64,000 nucleotides of DNA from Moniliophthora roreri (lineage: Eukaryota > Basidiomycota > Agaricomycetes > Agaricales > Marasmiaceae): positions 620,001-684,000 of the forward strand of contig LATX02000100.1 in NCBI GenBank assembly GCA_001466705.2, written 5' to 3'. Shown here piece by piece: positions 20,714 through 34,229 of this stretch. The notes under the pieces were generated by a model. The model was not told the DNA's origin. It searched no databases and was given only the letters and a program-made list of their open reading frames with translations. How positions within the stretch are numbered: position 1 is the stretch's first letter; each line of letters begins with the position of its first letter. The position numbers and the translations under genes are program-made.

Positions 20714-22034
20714 TCAAACAGTCTCCGAAACAAGGACGCTCTTTGTAACTTCAACACCCTCGCATCCTTGAATACTACCACCACTGGCTGTCTGTTTCAT
20801 TTCCTTCAACATGATGGGTCCCCCATCTTCCGTTTGTTTGCTTCGTTCGGTAGTGGCTGAGCTGAGACCGGATTTCTGGAGTTGCTTGAATTGTATCCTC
20901 GTGCTACCGCCGATAGTATGAGAAGCGCCGGGCGTTGCAGAGGTAAGTGCGTTGGTGTACGCATCGTGCGACCAGCCTTTGCCTTGGGCGATACGGAAAA
21001 TGATAAGGAATGTGGATACTCCCTGTCATAAAGCTCTCAGTACGATAGTTACAGTATCTAACGATAAACCACGTACTTGAATGGGAGATAATCCCTGTAA
21101 GAAGAGCTGTGATACAGGGCTATTCACTGCGAATGGCACTAGGAACGCAAGTGCGAATGAGGAATAGATCGAAGCAGACTCGACGATCATCGCTACTAGA
21201 GACGTGTAGTGAGAACCATGTCCTGAACCCATAGCTTTGGTGATACGGTGTCGGTATATCAGGAGGCGGAAAACGATGAGGAGCGTTACGAGGATGTTCA
21301 AGGCTAGGGACATGGCGTAGTAAGGAGCGGTATAGTTGATTCCTGACGTTTCCCAAGGGGACTGTGAGACCGTCCCTACTTGCTTGAGGAATAAGATTCC
21401 GAAGGCTGATTAGGAATCAAGTGAGCCATTGTGCTGGAAAACTTTTTTTGCAGAGCGACTTACCGATGGATAAGAAATACAGCAAAATCGGAATCGTGTT
21501 TACCGCCCAGGCTGGGATTCGGCAGCCTCTGTAGATCACAAAACAACGCCACACCTATAATAGAGGGAAAAAAAAAAGATACACGCCAATCACTGTTAGC
21601 ATCACGCTATACTGGAAATAATCTGTCGTACGCACGTTGATAATATCACAGAACCAAGTGACGATCACCATAATCACATTCGCGAGCATGTCGACTGGGA
21701 GGGAGAACATGACAAGTTCAAAGGCGTTCGGGCCACCTGGAATCTCCCGACCGTCGATGAAGGATTCCTGGGTAAACTGCAGCAAGCCGGCCATATAAAG
21801 GGTGTGAAGTAGAAATATGATCGATGTGTATATGATGAAGAACATGTTTTTCATGTACGATTGGGCCTGATGACGCCGATGTATCCATAGCAGATAACAC
21901 GCCATCACGTAGAGGACGAATTCGATGCCATAAGCCACGGCTGCGAGAAAAGCACCCTGGAGCCAGGTATGCTCAGCGAATATGTCTGCGTCGGACTCCT
22001 TGGGGCGATATTCTGCGGGAAAATGGTCACCCAT
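20714..22034 (-). CDS. Seven-transmembrane protein of an unnamed agaric family
   Basis: Model: complement(join(20714..21022,21077..21405,21464..21554,21636..22034)), 375 aa. Seven hydrophobic segments can be followed: AFLAAVAYGIEFVLYVMACY, FFIIYTSIIFLLHTLYMAGL, MFSLPVDMLANVIMVIVTWF, AWAVNTIPILLYFLSIAFGI, YYAMSLALNILVTLLIVFRL, SIYSSFALAFLVPFAV and STFLIIFRIA. The C-terminal tail is hydrophilic and Ser/Thr-rich, as in a cytosolic tail. The RHRITKAMGSGHGSHYTS loop before segment six resembles a large family expanded in mushroom genomes that I know only as hypothetical membrane proteins. A receptor role is possible from topology but unproven. TATA-like TATAAAC lies about 65 bp upstream on the - strand. 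Confidence 0.75.
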
Positions 22035-23481
22035 GGTAAAACTCCAATGTCAGGGAAGGGAGGGAGTCGAAGGTGATTCAGTCCGTTGTCTCCGTGTGTT
22101 TATACACAGCCAGTGGCGATAATATTTGAATGGCCGAGGCCTCTTCGGAAAATGACGTTTACTAGGATTAGAGAAACGCCATTTGGCATTATTGTGTTTG
22201 GAAAGATACTTCTGGGCTAATTGGATGGCTTTTGGTAGGGTTTTGTGAATATAAAAGTACATCCGAAACCTAAAAAAAAAATTTGGGCAGGAAAGAGCGC
22301 TCGCGAATTACACAACTGAATGCTGATGGGTGTCCAAGAAACCGCTGAACATGTGTGATACCAACCATGTGGACCATTGTGTTGAAGATCTTATTGCTGC
22401 CGAACCGATTGCGCTGAATACGTGCATCTGTAGAAGGCTGCAAGTCGTGATATGGCTTGAGAAGTGAAGCGTCTCCAACACTAACCAATAGCTTTGGCTG
22501 ATGTATGATTCACGAGGGATCCTACATCAGTCAAACGCCAATTTTTTGAGGGGCTGAATCTTCCAAACGCATGATGTGTTGATCAATCAAGCCTTCTAGG
22601 TACTACAGTGACAACTTGACAGGAAGTGCCTGGATGTTGGACTAGCGGTAGCGTCGAAGATCAGCATTCATCAAGTACTTCCGTGTTGTGGACAGCGGAC
22701 GCCTGAAGATGAATCAGAATAGATTCGATGGAAATGAATATGCACATACTTGACACGAGATAACTGGTCGAGGTCCCGTCTCCCAAATCTGATGTACCGC
22801 TCCTAAAATAGTCATTAATTTGAGTTCAATCATTGTTACTGGGCCTGTTTTGCGTCCAACTTTTGATAGAACGACGGGAGAAACAAGGGGGGGTGGGTGT
22901 TGAGTGGAAGGATATTGAATCTAAGTTGCCCCTTGGGCCACAATCGAGTGCGAGCGGTACTCGTGCGCTGTCATCGAAGGAGATAAGAACCATGATCCGA
23001 ACATGAAAGGTAGGCTCCATTCGCCACTCGCTATGAGGATCTTGCTCCATGATGGAAGTGGTGAGTACAATCTTGCCGCATGCGTATAGACGAAATGACG
23101 GTTACTGTCAGGCCGAAGAGGAGGTAGAGTGTGAGAGAGAATTACATAATATAGCGGGAGTACGGGAGACTTCCCACGGCACTTTCAGTTTTATCAACCC
23201 AACTCCCATCCACAACGGCGCGTGTGTACTATCACTTTGAGAATATCAATCTTCCATTGAACATCCAACTATCAACTTTGAAGGAAGTTTGTTTGAAAAC
23301 TCCGAACAGATTCTCGAACTGTCCTTTGATGATTCTCATGATTCATGAATTCCAATCAAATACGTTTCACGTAAGTTGAACGAACACGAGACCAATTTAA
23401 CAGCAGTGCAATCTTACCATTTGCTCTCCAGAACAATCATCTAGGCTCTCTCCAAACCATCCACCACCTGAACGTCAAAAA
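22035..23481. promoter_or_regulatory. Divergent intergenic region, 1.4 kb
   Basis: Separates the seven-TM gene from the glutamine-synthetase-family gene. Only short frames without motifs. A run of A at 22273-22281 and a C-rich patch at 22889 are the only low-complexity features. Confidence 0.35.
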
Positions 23482-25082
23482 ATGGAATTCAACCACGGTG
23501 TCGTCTACAACCCAGAAAATATCGAGAATTCAGCCTACACTCTAGAGGACGCCGACAAAGCAGGTGCTAGTGAGTGGTATTTCTTATGCTCTCACTGATC
23601 AGAGTGCTGATTTTCTTGGGATCGTGATAGAATACGTCCGCATCTACTGGGTTGACCTGGCCAATATACGACGTTGTCGTCTACTTCCTATCAAGTATTT
23701 CAAGGAGCTCATTCGATCTAATCGCCCCGGTGTCAATGTCGCAAATGTCTCCCTTGGACTCATTTATCTCATCACACCACCGTCGTTCTCGTCTATAGGA
23801 GAATACCTCCTTGCCCCAGAGCTATCCACCTTGCGTCCTCTACCGTTCGCTCCGGGACATTACGGTGTGCTCGCGCATCATGAAGAGAAAACACCCTACG
23901 CCGGACCAGGAGGTGAACTGACCGTTGATGTAGCCCATTGTCCGCGTACATTCTTGAAACGCGTACTTGCGTACGTGGCTCTCGTTTTATCTTGCGTTAT
24001 CGTACTCATCTGCATCTCTCTTTTTCTCTCTCCCTAGTGACGCGCAAAAGACATCCAACACAAAATTCCTCGTCGGTTTCGAAACCGAATTCATCTTGTT
24101 ATCCTCTACTCGCCCAGTCACAGCATCCAACGTACATCAATGGTCTGGCTCTGGCGGATTCCTCACCGGATCCAAAGAGGCAGTTCTCCTCGAAGAAATC
24201 GGCGACGCGATGGAGCGTTCCGGTCTTTCTCTCCAAATGCTCCACTCTGAAGCTGCACCAGGACAATACGAAGTCGTATCTGGACCTCTCACTCCTCTCG
24301 ATGCCGCGGACCAAGTTATATTCGTGCGTGAACTCGTAGTCAATCTAGCTGCAAAGCATGGGTTGCATGCGACTTTTTCTCCTAGGCCGTTCATGGGGAC
24401 AGCTGGATCTGCGGCTCACATCCACATCTCGGTTCATCAGGAAGGTACTGAGAGACCAGCGAAAGGATTGTCGGTGCAGGAATCGAGTTTCTTGGCAGGC
24501 GTACTCGAACATCTCCCTGCGATCCCTGCTGTCACTCTCCCCACTCCAGCTTCGTACAAGCGTGTGGCTGATGGTGTCTGGAGTGGAGGAACGTACGTTC
24601 ATTACGGTACAGAGAACCGTGAAGCACCTATTCGGTTGACGAATGCGACTTCGCCCCAATCGAGGAACTTTGAGATGCGTTTCATCGATGGAACTGCGAA
24701 TCCGCATTTGGCGTTGGCGACGATTATTGGGGCTGGTTTGACGGGGCTTAAGAGTAAGAAGAAATTGGAGGTGAAGGATTGTGTGGGACCGAAATGTGCG
24801 TGGCAGATGGACGATGCTGAAAGAAAGGCTTTTGGTATCACCAAGAGGATGCCATTGAACATTGAGCAAGCGAGGGAGAATTTGGAGCAGGATGAGGTTT
24901 TGAAGAAAATTATGGGGGATGTATTGGTTGAAAAGTATTTGGCTGTGAATAGGGTGAGGGCTCCCACCGAGTTGAATCTTTCCCTAAAGCTAACTCTATT
25001 CGAACAGACATTGGGTGATGCCTTGACCGGCCAAGGAGAGACCGAAGAGCAAGAGCTTACTCGTTTGGTTGAATTCTATTGA
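23482..25082 (+). CDS. Glutamine synthetase family protein (GS-like, FluG C-terminal type)
   Basis: Model: join(23482..23569,23631..23970,24038..25082), 490 aa. The N-terminal beta-grasp segment reads KYVRIYWVDLANIRRCRLLP. The catalytic domain shows the GS metal and substrate signatures: GFETEF at 156-161, EAAPGQYEV at 214-222, AAHIHIS around 268-274, ENREAPIRL, and NFEMRFIDGTANPHLALA. These make ligation of ammonia or an amine to glutamate plausible. The overall pattern is closer to the stand-alone GS-like and FluG-type proteins of fungi than to the roughly 350-aa glnA-type enzyme used for nitrogen assimilation. The substrate is therefore open. No signal peptide, so cytosolic. Start chosen at the first Met of the frame (MEFNHGVVY). 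Confidence 0.85.
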
Positions 25083-27332
25083 TGCTGTTTGATCGTGGAC
25101 TCCCTGGCATCGCGCCACCAACTTATTTAGATATTTAAGATGTGCTATAGTTGAAACTTATACCCGATATCTTGGGACTTGGGCAGTATAAAAATGGAAA
25201 AAAAAAAGTCGCGCCGTGCCTCTCTTGTGCAACATGGACCGTTTCTCTTCCATACTATTTCATACCAAAGACGTTCACTTTGAAGGAACCGATGGTAGCT
25301 GTGCAGTATAGCGCCGCGAGGATACGAGAAAGGAGATAACGGTGAGAACGGAGATATTACGCGTTGTTACGTGCGGGACTGAGTATCTATCATCCTATCG
25401 CGCCTTCACTCCTTCGCCGCTTACGACGACGACGTCCTCGCCTCGGCTCACTTCTCGTAACATCGTGGCCCTTCTGACCCTGATCTACTCCAGAACTATA
25501 CCTCATTTCGAAACTGAGGTAAAATTGCTGTTCATTTTCTGGTTAATTCGTGAGCATCGCCTCTGAACGAGAGAACACTCGTCATTCCACCAAATACTTA
25601 CCCCCGAAGGGAGCAGAAGGAGAGAATGTTAGGCGCAGACTGCAAGTTGGGTACCAGTGCGTCACCCCACCTTACCTCTACGCTTGAATTCACTGACTCT
25701 TGCGATAAGCAGCCATGCTGAATATCTCAAATATTCGATGCATGTTCTTTCTCGGTGGCCATACCCAACAGTACCATTTCTTATTCTTAATATAGGGGAT
25801 TGGAGAAAAATCATTACGCCAGCTGTCAGTTCTCACCTTCCCTGTGAAGCCGTTTAGAAGGATATCTGCAACAAAGCAGATCAGAATACACCGCGAATCT
25901 GAATCCACAACCGGAATGTGAGGGTCGGACCGGTCCGCGAGACGGTAAAGGGTTCGGGCCTCTGCTAAGGGCTGAAGACGAGGTTACGAGGTTCGTTGAG
26001 AGGAACTGGAGTAAGGAGTTGATTCGACTGGAGAATAAGGTATTTACAAGTCTTCTTAAATACTCATACTGTAGTTAAGATATCAAATGTGAGTGAAACG
26101 AGTACGGAATAGGATGAGTACGAGTGAAATAAATATTAGCGGAAGGTGCGCGGGTGATGCAGATAAAGAAGGGATAAGAACGGATAAAGGGAGTTAGGGA
26201 TATGATACTTGCGTGCTTTGGATGTGTAATTAGATGGAGCCCGGATCGTGACACGGAATCCGTGCTCATGCCGCCTTATCTCCTGGTCATTGCATGTTTC
26301 TGCGTTTCGTATGTCTATCACCAATGCTCAGAGCCGCGGATTCAAAAACTCCATTTCATGGCGTGTGCCTGTCTTCTCTCCGAATCTCCCCTTCAGGCTG
26401 GTCTTTTTTTTTTAGATAGCAACCGCCACTTAACTTCTGACTGCATCTTGGACACGCGACTCGCCAAATCCATGATTTCTAAACAAAGGTCGAATTCGGT
26501 ATTACCGTGACATACTGCACGCTGGATCAGATGCTTCAAGTTTTAGTGACTGCCTCATCACACTGAATGAGCCTAGCTGAGGAGCTATGGCGCGTTTCTT
26601 CTTCTTTCTTGTCTTCTCGGGAAAGTTAAAGATCACCATAGACCCGATACATACATGCCAAAAGATCCACGGGCTTTTCCTCGCTGAGCCAACCAAGGCG
26701 CTTGATGACGACTGAAGGGTTCAAAAGTGTCGATTTCGATCCTGCGCACAAGAGGTTTGTCCTCTTTATCTTTCTTGCGTTCGTTCTGGGTGGATACTGA
26801 TGGAAAGGATAGACGCGGTGAGTACACTAGATCGATCGTTGACTGAGAGATACTCAAAGGGAGAGGAAGGACATTCATGGGTGAGGATCATATTTGCTCC
26901 ATGACATAAAGTGTGATACTAACTACAGTTCAACGGTATAGTCACAGTTGCTGACGAGCCTGAAAAATACGCACCTCCATCCAAGACATTTCGGTGTCCT
27001 CACCTTGGCAAAGCCATGTAACTGCATTCGAGGCGGATTCGATGGGGTCGGAGGCAAGCATAAGCAGTTTTCTCCTTGAGACAAAAAAAAAACAACCCGA
27101 TTAATATAACCCGAGATAAAGTTTGTCATAATAACCCGTGTTATTTTTTTATCAACCCGAGCAAATTCTGCACTCTCTGCCAACGGTTGTGTCCCTGTTG
27201 GGGCCTCCGAATGATCCGTTATAACCCATTTGGAATAACTATTATTTTTCGAATGTCCACTCGATTTCAAAATTTAATCTTTATGTTGACCGTTGACAAT
27301 TACAGGATAAGCGCCAAAATTTTTAGTGATCA
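25083..27332. other. Intergenic, no supported genes
   Basis: About 2.25 kb with only short frames. A - strand frame at 26633-26878 contains KPLVRRIEIDTFEPF but no domain or splice support. Between 27095 and 27230 the motif AACCCG recurs four or five times in AT-rich sequence, without clear periodicity. Confidence 0.35.
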
Positions 27333-27667
27333 TACATCCAACCCAGTATCCGAAAGCCTCGAGGAGCGTTCACAAACCGCCATATCGAGTTGATACTCGT
27401 ACCAATGCAAATGGAAACTCTACAGTCACCCAACTCCAAGAACCCGCGGTTGGATCTTCAAGACATCTTGAGGGCGAGAGTGGCTAGATTCGGTAGTAGT
27501 AGGTCCAGATAACACATTGAATAATGTCCTATGAAGTTGTGGAACAGAGTCCATAAATAGAGTAACAACCAATATAACGTCTCTAAATCCCAAATGCACT
27601 GATCCCCGACCCTGCAAATGCTTCCCACCATGAACCGCCGGTCTTCTCTTCTGCATGTCAGAGTCAG

Positions 27668-29664
27668 TTAGGGTGCAAAGCCAAACGACACGAGTACCTC
27701 ACCTTGAACGTCAACCTCTTCAAACTGCTCCTGATCCTTCCCTATGCCAACTATCTCAAACTCCGGATACCCCATACTCCTTGCCCAATCAGACGTAGTG
27801 GGGTCGAAGCCGCGTGCCTCTTGCCATTCTCGGAGGGTAGTGTAGATATAGGTAGGCCATTTGCGCACCCAAAAATGCCCAATCCTGCAGGTGAGCACTG
27901 GAACTCCCCGCCTCTCACACTCCTCCTCCGACATCTTGGATTGACCAGTCTTGTCAAAAGACCAGAAGTAGGGTTGGTGGCTCCATGACACAAGTTCCGA
28001 TATTGACTCGGGGAAGGGATGAATGAAAAGATATATTGGTGAGAGAGCGGGTGGGGTTTCTTCGACTGGGGGCTTGCCATCACAGAAGTTGAAAGATGCT
28101 GCGAGGCCATCATATTCATGTAGGATGGATTTTATCTCCAGGTAGGGTGGCTCAATGACAACTGATGGTAGGGAGGGTAATGAGTATTCAGAATATATTC
28201 AAGAGAGAGGGGACATACACAAGTTTTCCTCCCCCTCTGTAACATTGAGAGCACCAATGACCTGGGAGGATTGTGACAACCACGCATGATGGAGCTTCCA
28301 TTTGTGATACCTTACAAGGAGATGAAAATTCTCCCCTTGAGTCAGATCTAATGTGAAACTGTGGATTCCTGAGCCCAAATCAAACACAGGAACCACAGTA
28401 TCACTCACCATGTCAATCCCCCATCAAGTGCTGTTTTGTCTACCAGGCCCCTCCACTCATACCACTCCCATAATGAACCAGCACCCTTCGGCCACCTTGC
28501 AACAGCCTCCATTGACGGCAAGTACACAGTGTCAAACCGAAGCCCACCTATAATGTTCATTGGGATGTGATGGGGTGGATCCTGCCAAAGGCCATGGAGA
28601 TACATATACATTGCTGAATTCCAGGCAGAATCATCAGGATTCTTGGATTGGAGGTCTTCTGCTGTCCCCGGAAACAGATCATCGAGATAGGTGTGTTCCA
28701 GACTATACCATGCACACCACAAAACACTATTGTCCACACTTGACCCGATTTTGCAGAAGAATTGAAAGGAAATGTTGTCTTTGAGCATTTCTGCTTTCAA
28801 TGGGACAACAATTGATCCATCAGTACTAAAGCCTTGCCAATTCACATGAGGTCCATTAGGACCACTACAGAGAGAGCCTCTTGCATCCATCCACACACTT
28901 GAACTCCTCCATCTGTTGTTTTCCTGGAGGAATGAAGGGTGTTACTTCAGGTTTTAGAGAATTCAGAAACCATACTGACAGACAGATATTGAAGGTAGAT
29001 ACTTGACCAGAATGAAAACTTGTAAAAATGTCCCAGAGGAATCAATTCTGCATTATACAGGATCAGAATGGACTGTTGACGGGGGAAAGGTGATTCGTAC
29101 CGTCGTGGAAAATCAGCATCGGAATTGATGATTGGTTGATCCCGAATAATTGAACCGAGCCCAGATTTCTGGTCGCAGGTCAGAATATAGAGCTCCCAAG
29201 CAATAGATGAAAACCTACTTGGTACGCGAGAACTGTTCAAAATCTTCCTCCCAAACATGTCGTGCATCTTTACCCTCATAAGTAATAGCAGTGAATTTGG
29301 TTTTTCGGTCGACAATCTCAACGGTGTATATTGTTCGCTGAGCTTTGCGTCGGGTGGCATACCACCTCCCGCGTCTCCCGCGTCTCCACTTCCAGTCCTC
29401 GTCGGAAGAATGTAATTCCTTCTCCAAGAAAACGTCCCCGAGTATCACCTCACGAAACTGTAAAGGGTAACTCCTTAGTGATCTAAAGGATACCTGAATG
29501 ACTGGCACACTTACCTGATCATACTTGGTATGCTTTACCTCCGTCTGTCCAGTGTTGAAGTTGACGGTACGCGCATTAATTGTCCTATTGACCTGATTCC
29601 CTCTAACACGGTTGAAAGTGTTCTTGCCCTTGATAGAAACACATGAACAGCTCGTGAGGCTCAT
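27668..29664 (-). CDS. Orphan agaric-family protein, duplicate A
   Basis: Model: complement(join(27668..28161,28219..28358,28409..28923,28980..29047,29101..29168,29219..29457,29515..29664)), 557 aa, every junction GT-AG and in frame. The N-terminus contains NTFNRVRGNQVN and RTVNFNTGQTEV, then KWRRGRRGRWYATRRKAQR. The middle has VQLFGINQSSIPMLIFHD and ELIPLGHFYKFSFW. The C-terminus has FWSFDKTGQSKMSEEECER, PTYIYTTLREWQEARGFDP and WARSMGYPEFEIVG. No membrane segments or signal peptide. I know this layout as a large family in agaric genomes annotated only as hypothetical. Splice sites were checked against duplicate B (36244-38252), where the same exons stay open despite indels that are all multiples of three. 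Function unknown. Confidence 0.72.
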
Positions 29665-30210
29665 TCCCGGTTTTGTGCGGTTGAGTGAGATGGTGGTAGG
29701 AAGGGAAGATGCTGTATGTGGGAAACGAGGACCTACAGCATTTTATGCCAGTCGATATTAGGTTTGATGAACCAGATCTGGATGGATACCTTTGTAGGCG
29801 ATATATGGCCATAGCGATCATGACGTCAATCTGTGTACCGCCTTTTTGCGAGCATCAAAGTAAAAGGCGCATATTAGCCAGTCCCGACCTTGACTGGTGG
29901 GTTTGACCTTATCAATACCTTATGCGTCTCTGGGGTCTTCATATTGTGGCTTTAGAGCGTTTACTCCAGATATTTTGGTCATTTGCTAGATTCCGGATCA
30001 ACATGAAAAACCTTTTGAGCTGGTTATCACTTACTGTGGCTGGTTCCTTTCAATCTATCTTTTTTGCCCCCAATGACAATCTGGTTTGCATATATGACAG
30101 TTAGATTTTGGAGCTTGAAGCGTGAAGAGTAGTGGTGGTAGTGAAGAAAGAGTCGCGGTGGCTCGGCTTCGGATATTCGGCGTCAACGCGACAACAATAG
30201 ATACCCATCG

Positions 30211-31256
30211 TTCACGGCCAGCAGATACTGATTGATTACGAGTCTACCGTACAAGTATACGCTTGCTCAACATGACAGTAAACAGTACGGGTACTGATTT
30301 CAGCCTGGTCCGTAACCGCGCTCTTCGTGATTCATAGTCCCCGAGCGCAATCTGCAAGCTAATCAATCAAAGTCGTAGAGGCAGCGTTTCCGACAATGAA
30401 AGCTATCCCGTCAGTTCTTACACCGAGACAGAATCAACACTTGCCTTTTAAACGAACCACCATTAATTATCTAGCACTCATTGCAGCCTTCAAAGCGCTA
30501 GCTCCAACGCTCAAATCGATACTGGCCACTAGTAGTAACCAACACCCGGCGAATGTAAACCTTCCAGTTCGCTATCTGTATAGACGACCCGTTTTGAGAT
30601 AGATCCATTTTTTTCATGAAGCGCCGTTGATTTGGCGGTCGACATGTTGTTATATGTCGTCAGTACAGGACCGAAGGCAAGCTTGGTAAGGTGGTCTCGC
30701 TTTCGGCGGCCTTGAAGAAATACTATGGCCACTTCTTTCGTTGATGTGTCGGATTGGACGCTGTATGTTGGGCACTGAACGTGAGCTATCATTCGCCAAT
30801 TGATTCGGTTTTCAGGATGGCGAAGTCTAGGCGTGCGGTGACGAGTTCTATAGGGCATGATACACAGACTGTATAAATATCCAGGTGGTGAATTTGCTAC
30901 AACCAAGTTATGCTCTCAGTACCCGAGGAAAGCTGTACAAGCGAGAGAAACTGACTAGATCAGGGGGAGTATTCTTCCAGACAAGGCCTCGAACAGTTTT
31001 AACATGATTGAATTAGCCTTGAGCACGCGGAATATGACTGTCTCAAACCAGGCCTTTTGGAAAAGTTAGACGTGGAACGAATTCTATGATGTGAGGGAGC
31101 ACTCACATTTCCTAAGCGGTAGACACCCAGCTCTATATGCCTCGCCAACCTCCATCGTGTGTAGGCCACGGGTTCAGCGGGTTCCTGTTGTTGTAGGTGT
31201 AGGCCAGAAATAGGGCGCTGTAACGAGGGACAAGGTTAGTCAGTGGGAGGTACACA
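30211..31256. other. Segment present only in the left duplicate
   Basis: About 1.05 kb between CATCG (30210) and GATTAG (31258) is missing from the right copy, where the two flanks lie together at 38783. A - strand frame (30529-30906) of 125 codons contains STKEVAIVFLQGRRKRDH but no known domain. It is either an insertion in the left copy or a deletion in the right one. Confidence 0.6.
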
Positions 31257-31442
31257 TGATTAGCAATATTAAACGCACCAGTACCCACTACTACGACTGG
31301 GCCGTTGGTTTAGTTTATTTTGCTGAATCGTACACGTTTGCCCCTTCTTGGTTGGGTAGATGCTGGAACATCGAGTACATGGTCCCACTAACGCTACCGT
31401 GTCTATCAGTAGGAGAATTCGGAGATTAGACGACTATGAGAG

Positions 31443-33319
31443 GACGCACCACTCTGAGTATCACTACAAGTCGGTAGAATGCCCGAATTCCTGTTTGGTG
31501 AATTCCCCAGTGCCTCTCTTATCCGTCGTATTCAGTTCATGAGCCTTATGTCGAGTTGTTGATTGTAAAAACAAGTGCAGTGTGTTCCAGTCGAAGAAAA
31601 CAGCGGTTGGTAACGGGTTTTGGGCAAAATAAGCGTACTTCTAGCTAGATGTCGTCGGCAGAACAAAATATCAATTTATACTCAGGAGCTATGATACGGG
31701 GAACCAGCGTACCTTGGTTGAGTCTTTTTATCTCAAACGCCAGACTGAGAATGGAAGAGAGGCCAGCGACGTGGGAGAGAAAGGCTAAGCGCTAACGATG
31801 GTGATTGACATCAGCGACCATCATGTCCATTTCCGGGCGACAGTTCGAAGCTCATACGGATCCCCTTCCAGCTTTTACCAACTGCTAGGTGCGTTTACAG
31901 TGTTCTTCGCATCAATACCGGTCCTAATATTGTACTAGCATTTCCAATTTTCAGGTGTCAACCTCTCCATGGCCTTCCATCTCCTCCGGAAACTATTATC
32001 GCATATATATCTGTCCTGCTCGTCTACCCTACAACTTCTGGGCGCTATCCCGATCAACACTTCCTCTATTCTCGATACTAAACTGACCGACGACGGCTCC
32101 ATTCCATCCAAGACTCTTGGGATAGCATGGGAGGGGTGTAGCAGGAAAACTTCGAGTGCGTACCTTTTCATGTTTCTTTCGCCTTCTTACTACATAATCT
32201 AACACCGACGTATTCAGAAAGCAAAACTACCGCACCCTCTGTTCACGCTGGCCCAGATAATAGAACCTCTACTGGAGTTTCACCTTCCGAAATATCAATG
32301 TCCTCAGAGTCAGAACGCAAGCGGCTCGTCCGGCTTATCATTGGTGCATCATGCATCGTCAATATTCTTTACAAATTTCTGCGAAATCTCTATCTAAAGT
32401 CGGCTTGTCCAGCAGGGATGAAGCGGTTGCGAAAAAGCATCGTATGCTTGCTCGAATCCGATGGAAACTGTCGCACCTTTCGGTATCGACGTGACCGTGC
32501 TGTTGAAGTCGTGGCAAGATGACCTATACTGGTAGCCCAACTCCCACACGTCGAGCGACCAACGTCCGGTACCAATTCCAACACCTCGCGATACGGAGAA
32601 GAAGTTTTCATATGAATTACTTTGCTCAGACTGCTGGCGTTATCTGCTGGTGCTTACCACAGCTTCGTCGCAGGTCGGAGATTTTGCTACCTCCATGGGC
32701 ATACTATGACACCGCTCTCCCTCCAAGGCCACGCTTGAGATCTTGGTACGACATTCTGACCGTGACGCTCCCGAATTGCACCTAGGCCTGACAGTACCAC
32801 GTGACCATGGTTCTACCTGTGGGCGCTGGTTTTTTGCTCGACGGCGAACTCCCACCTAATTGTCTTTTGGTTAGTTACCGGACTCTCGTCAAGGCTTCCA
32901 GATTTCTGTGTTACTGGCAGCGCACGCCCATTACCGTAAGTAATCCAGCTTCATTGATGCTTTTTGTCTCTGAACTATTTGCTCCCCTAGTGCTTGAATG
33001 GATTCTATCTTAGGACGTGCTAGACTCGACTGGTGCAAGTCTTCACACGGCTCTATTTTGAACGATCGCTTTTGAACCTAGTGGTACGTCGCTGTTCAAG
33101 TGCTCACCGGATGACTCTGACTTTGCACTTAGACCTGCATTACGACTGGTAGTGATGGGTTACATGGTAGCAGATGCTCATCTAGGAGCGCGACATACGG
33201 TGCGTCTCTAAAATTCAGGTTACTCATCGTATATTGACTAATGTCGACGTCTGTAGGATTCTCATGCTGGAAAACCTGCATCTGCCCAGAGGGCATGTGG
33301 TGCGCAGGATTCATCGAAC
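31443..33319. other. Decayed sequence without supported genes
   Basis: Short frames such as 31969-32202 (MAFHLLRKLLSHIYLSC) and 32298-32522 (MSSESERKRLVRLIIG) could be exons of one gene split by an intron near 32160-32218, but no domain is recognised and frames break soon after. Left unassigned. Confidence 0.3.
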
Positions 33320-34143
33320 GTGCCTCCCCACGTTGCATCCCCTACAGTCCACGGTCGCCGAAATGCTTCTATCAGCAGTATTCCCATCGAGCTGTTGACC
33401 GACATCTTCGAATTCTGCCAGCCGCAGACCGATCGGATAGATCCATTGGTTCCCGCCGCGGAAAACATCGTTATAGTGTGCATTCATTGGAGAACTATTG
33501 CTCTCGCAGCACCATACCTGTGGTCGAAGATTATAGTGTGGGATCCTCGACCCATCCATGTATCCATTGTCCGGCGGTACTTCGAGCGGTCAAAGTCGTG
33601 CCCTTTGAATGTGATCATTGACCAAAGTGTAGACGCAGATGACCGTAGATCGTAAGCCACGGACGTGGTACTGTCTTTGGTGTCATAGCACATTCACCGT
33701 TGCCAATCTCTCGAGTTATCTATTGGCTGTTCCTCCACTTTCCTCGATTGCCCCCACGGCCGCACCACTCCTAAAGGTCCTGGATATTGGCGGAGAGACA
33801 AAGTTCCAAGACGTTCAGCGCTTCTGGGAAGCGGTACTCGCGTCTCCAGCTATGCACCATATCTCTTGGTTATCAGCTACTGAGCAGATCGGACTGTCTC
33901 CAAATTGATCCACTGTGATTGGGGAAAACTCACTCGTTTGAGCGGATGCTTCGCCATTACCGACTCCCTCCTTGGTGTCCTCTCCGACTTCACATTCTCG
34001 GAAGTTTTCAATATCAGAGACCCTGTCGAAGTTAAACGATCTCCGGCAACCCCACGAACCTCGTTTGCTCTGCCGTTGCTTCGTATCCTAAAACTACATA
34101 CCGTGGAGATATTTTTCGTTGACTACCTCATGAGATTTCACTA
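33320..34143 (+). pseudogene. F-box gene remnant
   Basis: The frame from 33320 contains an F-box core (SSIPIELLTDIFEFCQ) followed by IHWRTIALAAPYLWSKI, typical of agaric F-box proteins in which the box is followed by a tryptophan-rich stretch. The continuation is split over at least three frames: QSVDADDRRS then stop; LKVLDIGGETKFQDVQRFWE in a second; and LIHCDWGKLTRLSGCF plus FALPLLRILKLHTVEIFF in another. The frame changes lack splice signals, so the gene looks broken by small indels. F-box proteins link substrates to SCF ubiquitin ligases; this copy cannot be expected to work. It runs directly into the truncated DUF1996 gene. Confidence 0.6.
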
Positions 34144-34229
34144 ATATTTGAATACTTTTCGCTATAGAACAAGTGATCATTGATACACTGTTATTCATCG
34201 TGCATATCTCTTAACTGACTTGTTTTCAG

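Larger units (their letters stand above)
27333..31442. repeat. Segmental duplication, left copy
   Basis: Matches 35853-38969 in direct orientation at roughly 90 percent identity by eye, starting at TACATCCA-CCCAGTATCCG and ending at GACTATGAGAG. It contains one complete gene (27668-29664). The stretch 30211-31256 has no counterpart in the right copy. Confidence 0.9.

Noticed and set aside
24345..24869. 174-codon open frame antisense to the GS-family gene
   Set aside because: A shadow of a well-conserved coding exon; its translation has no family features.
27095..27230. AACCCG repeats that might be a CRISPR-like or satellite array
   Set aside because: Spacing irregular, only four or five short copies, and CRISPR arrays are not expected in a fungal nucleus.
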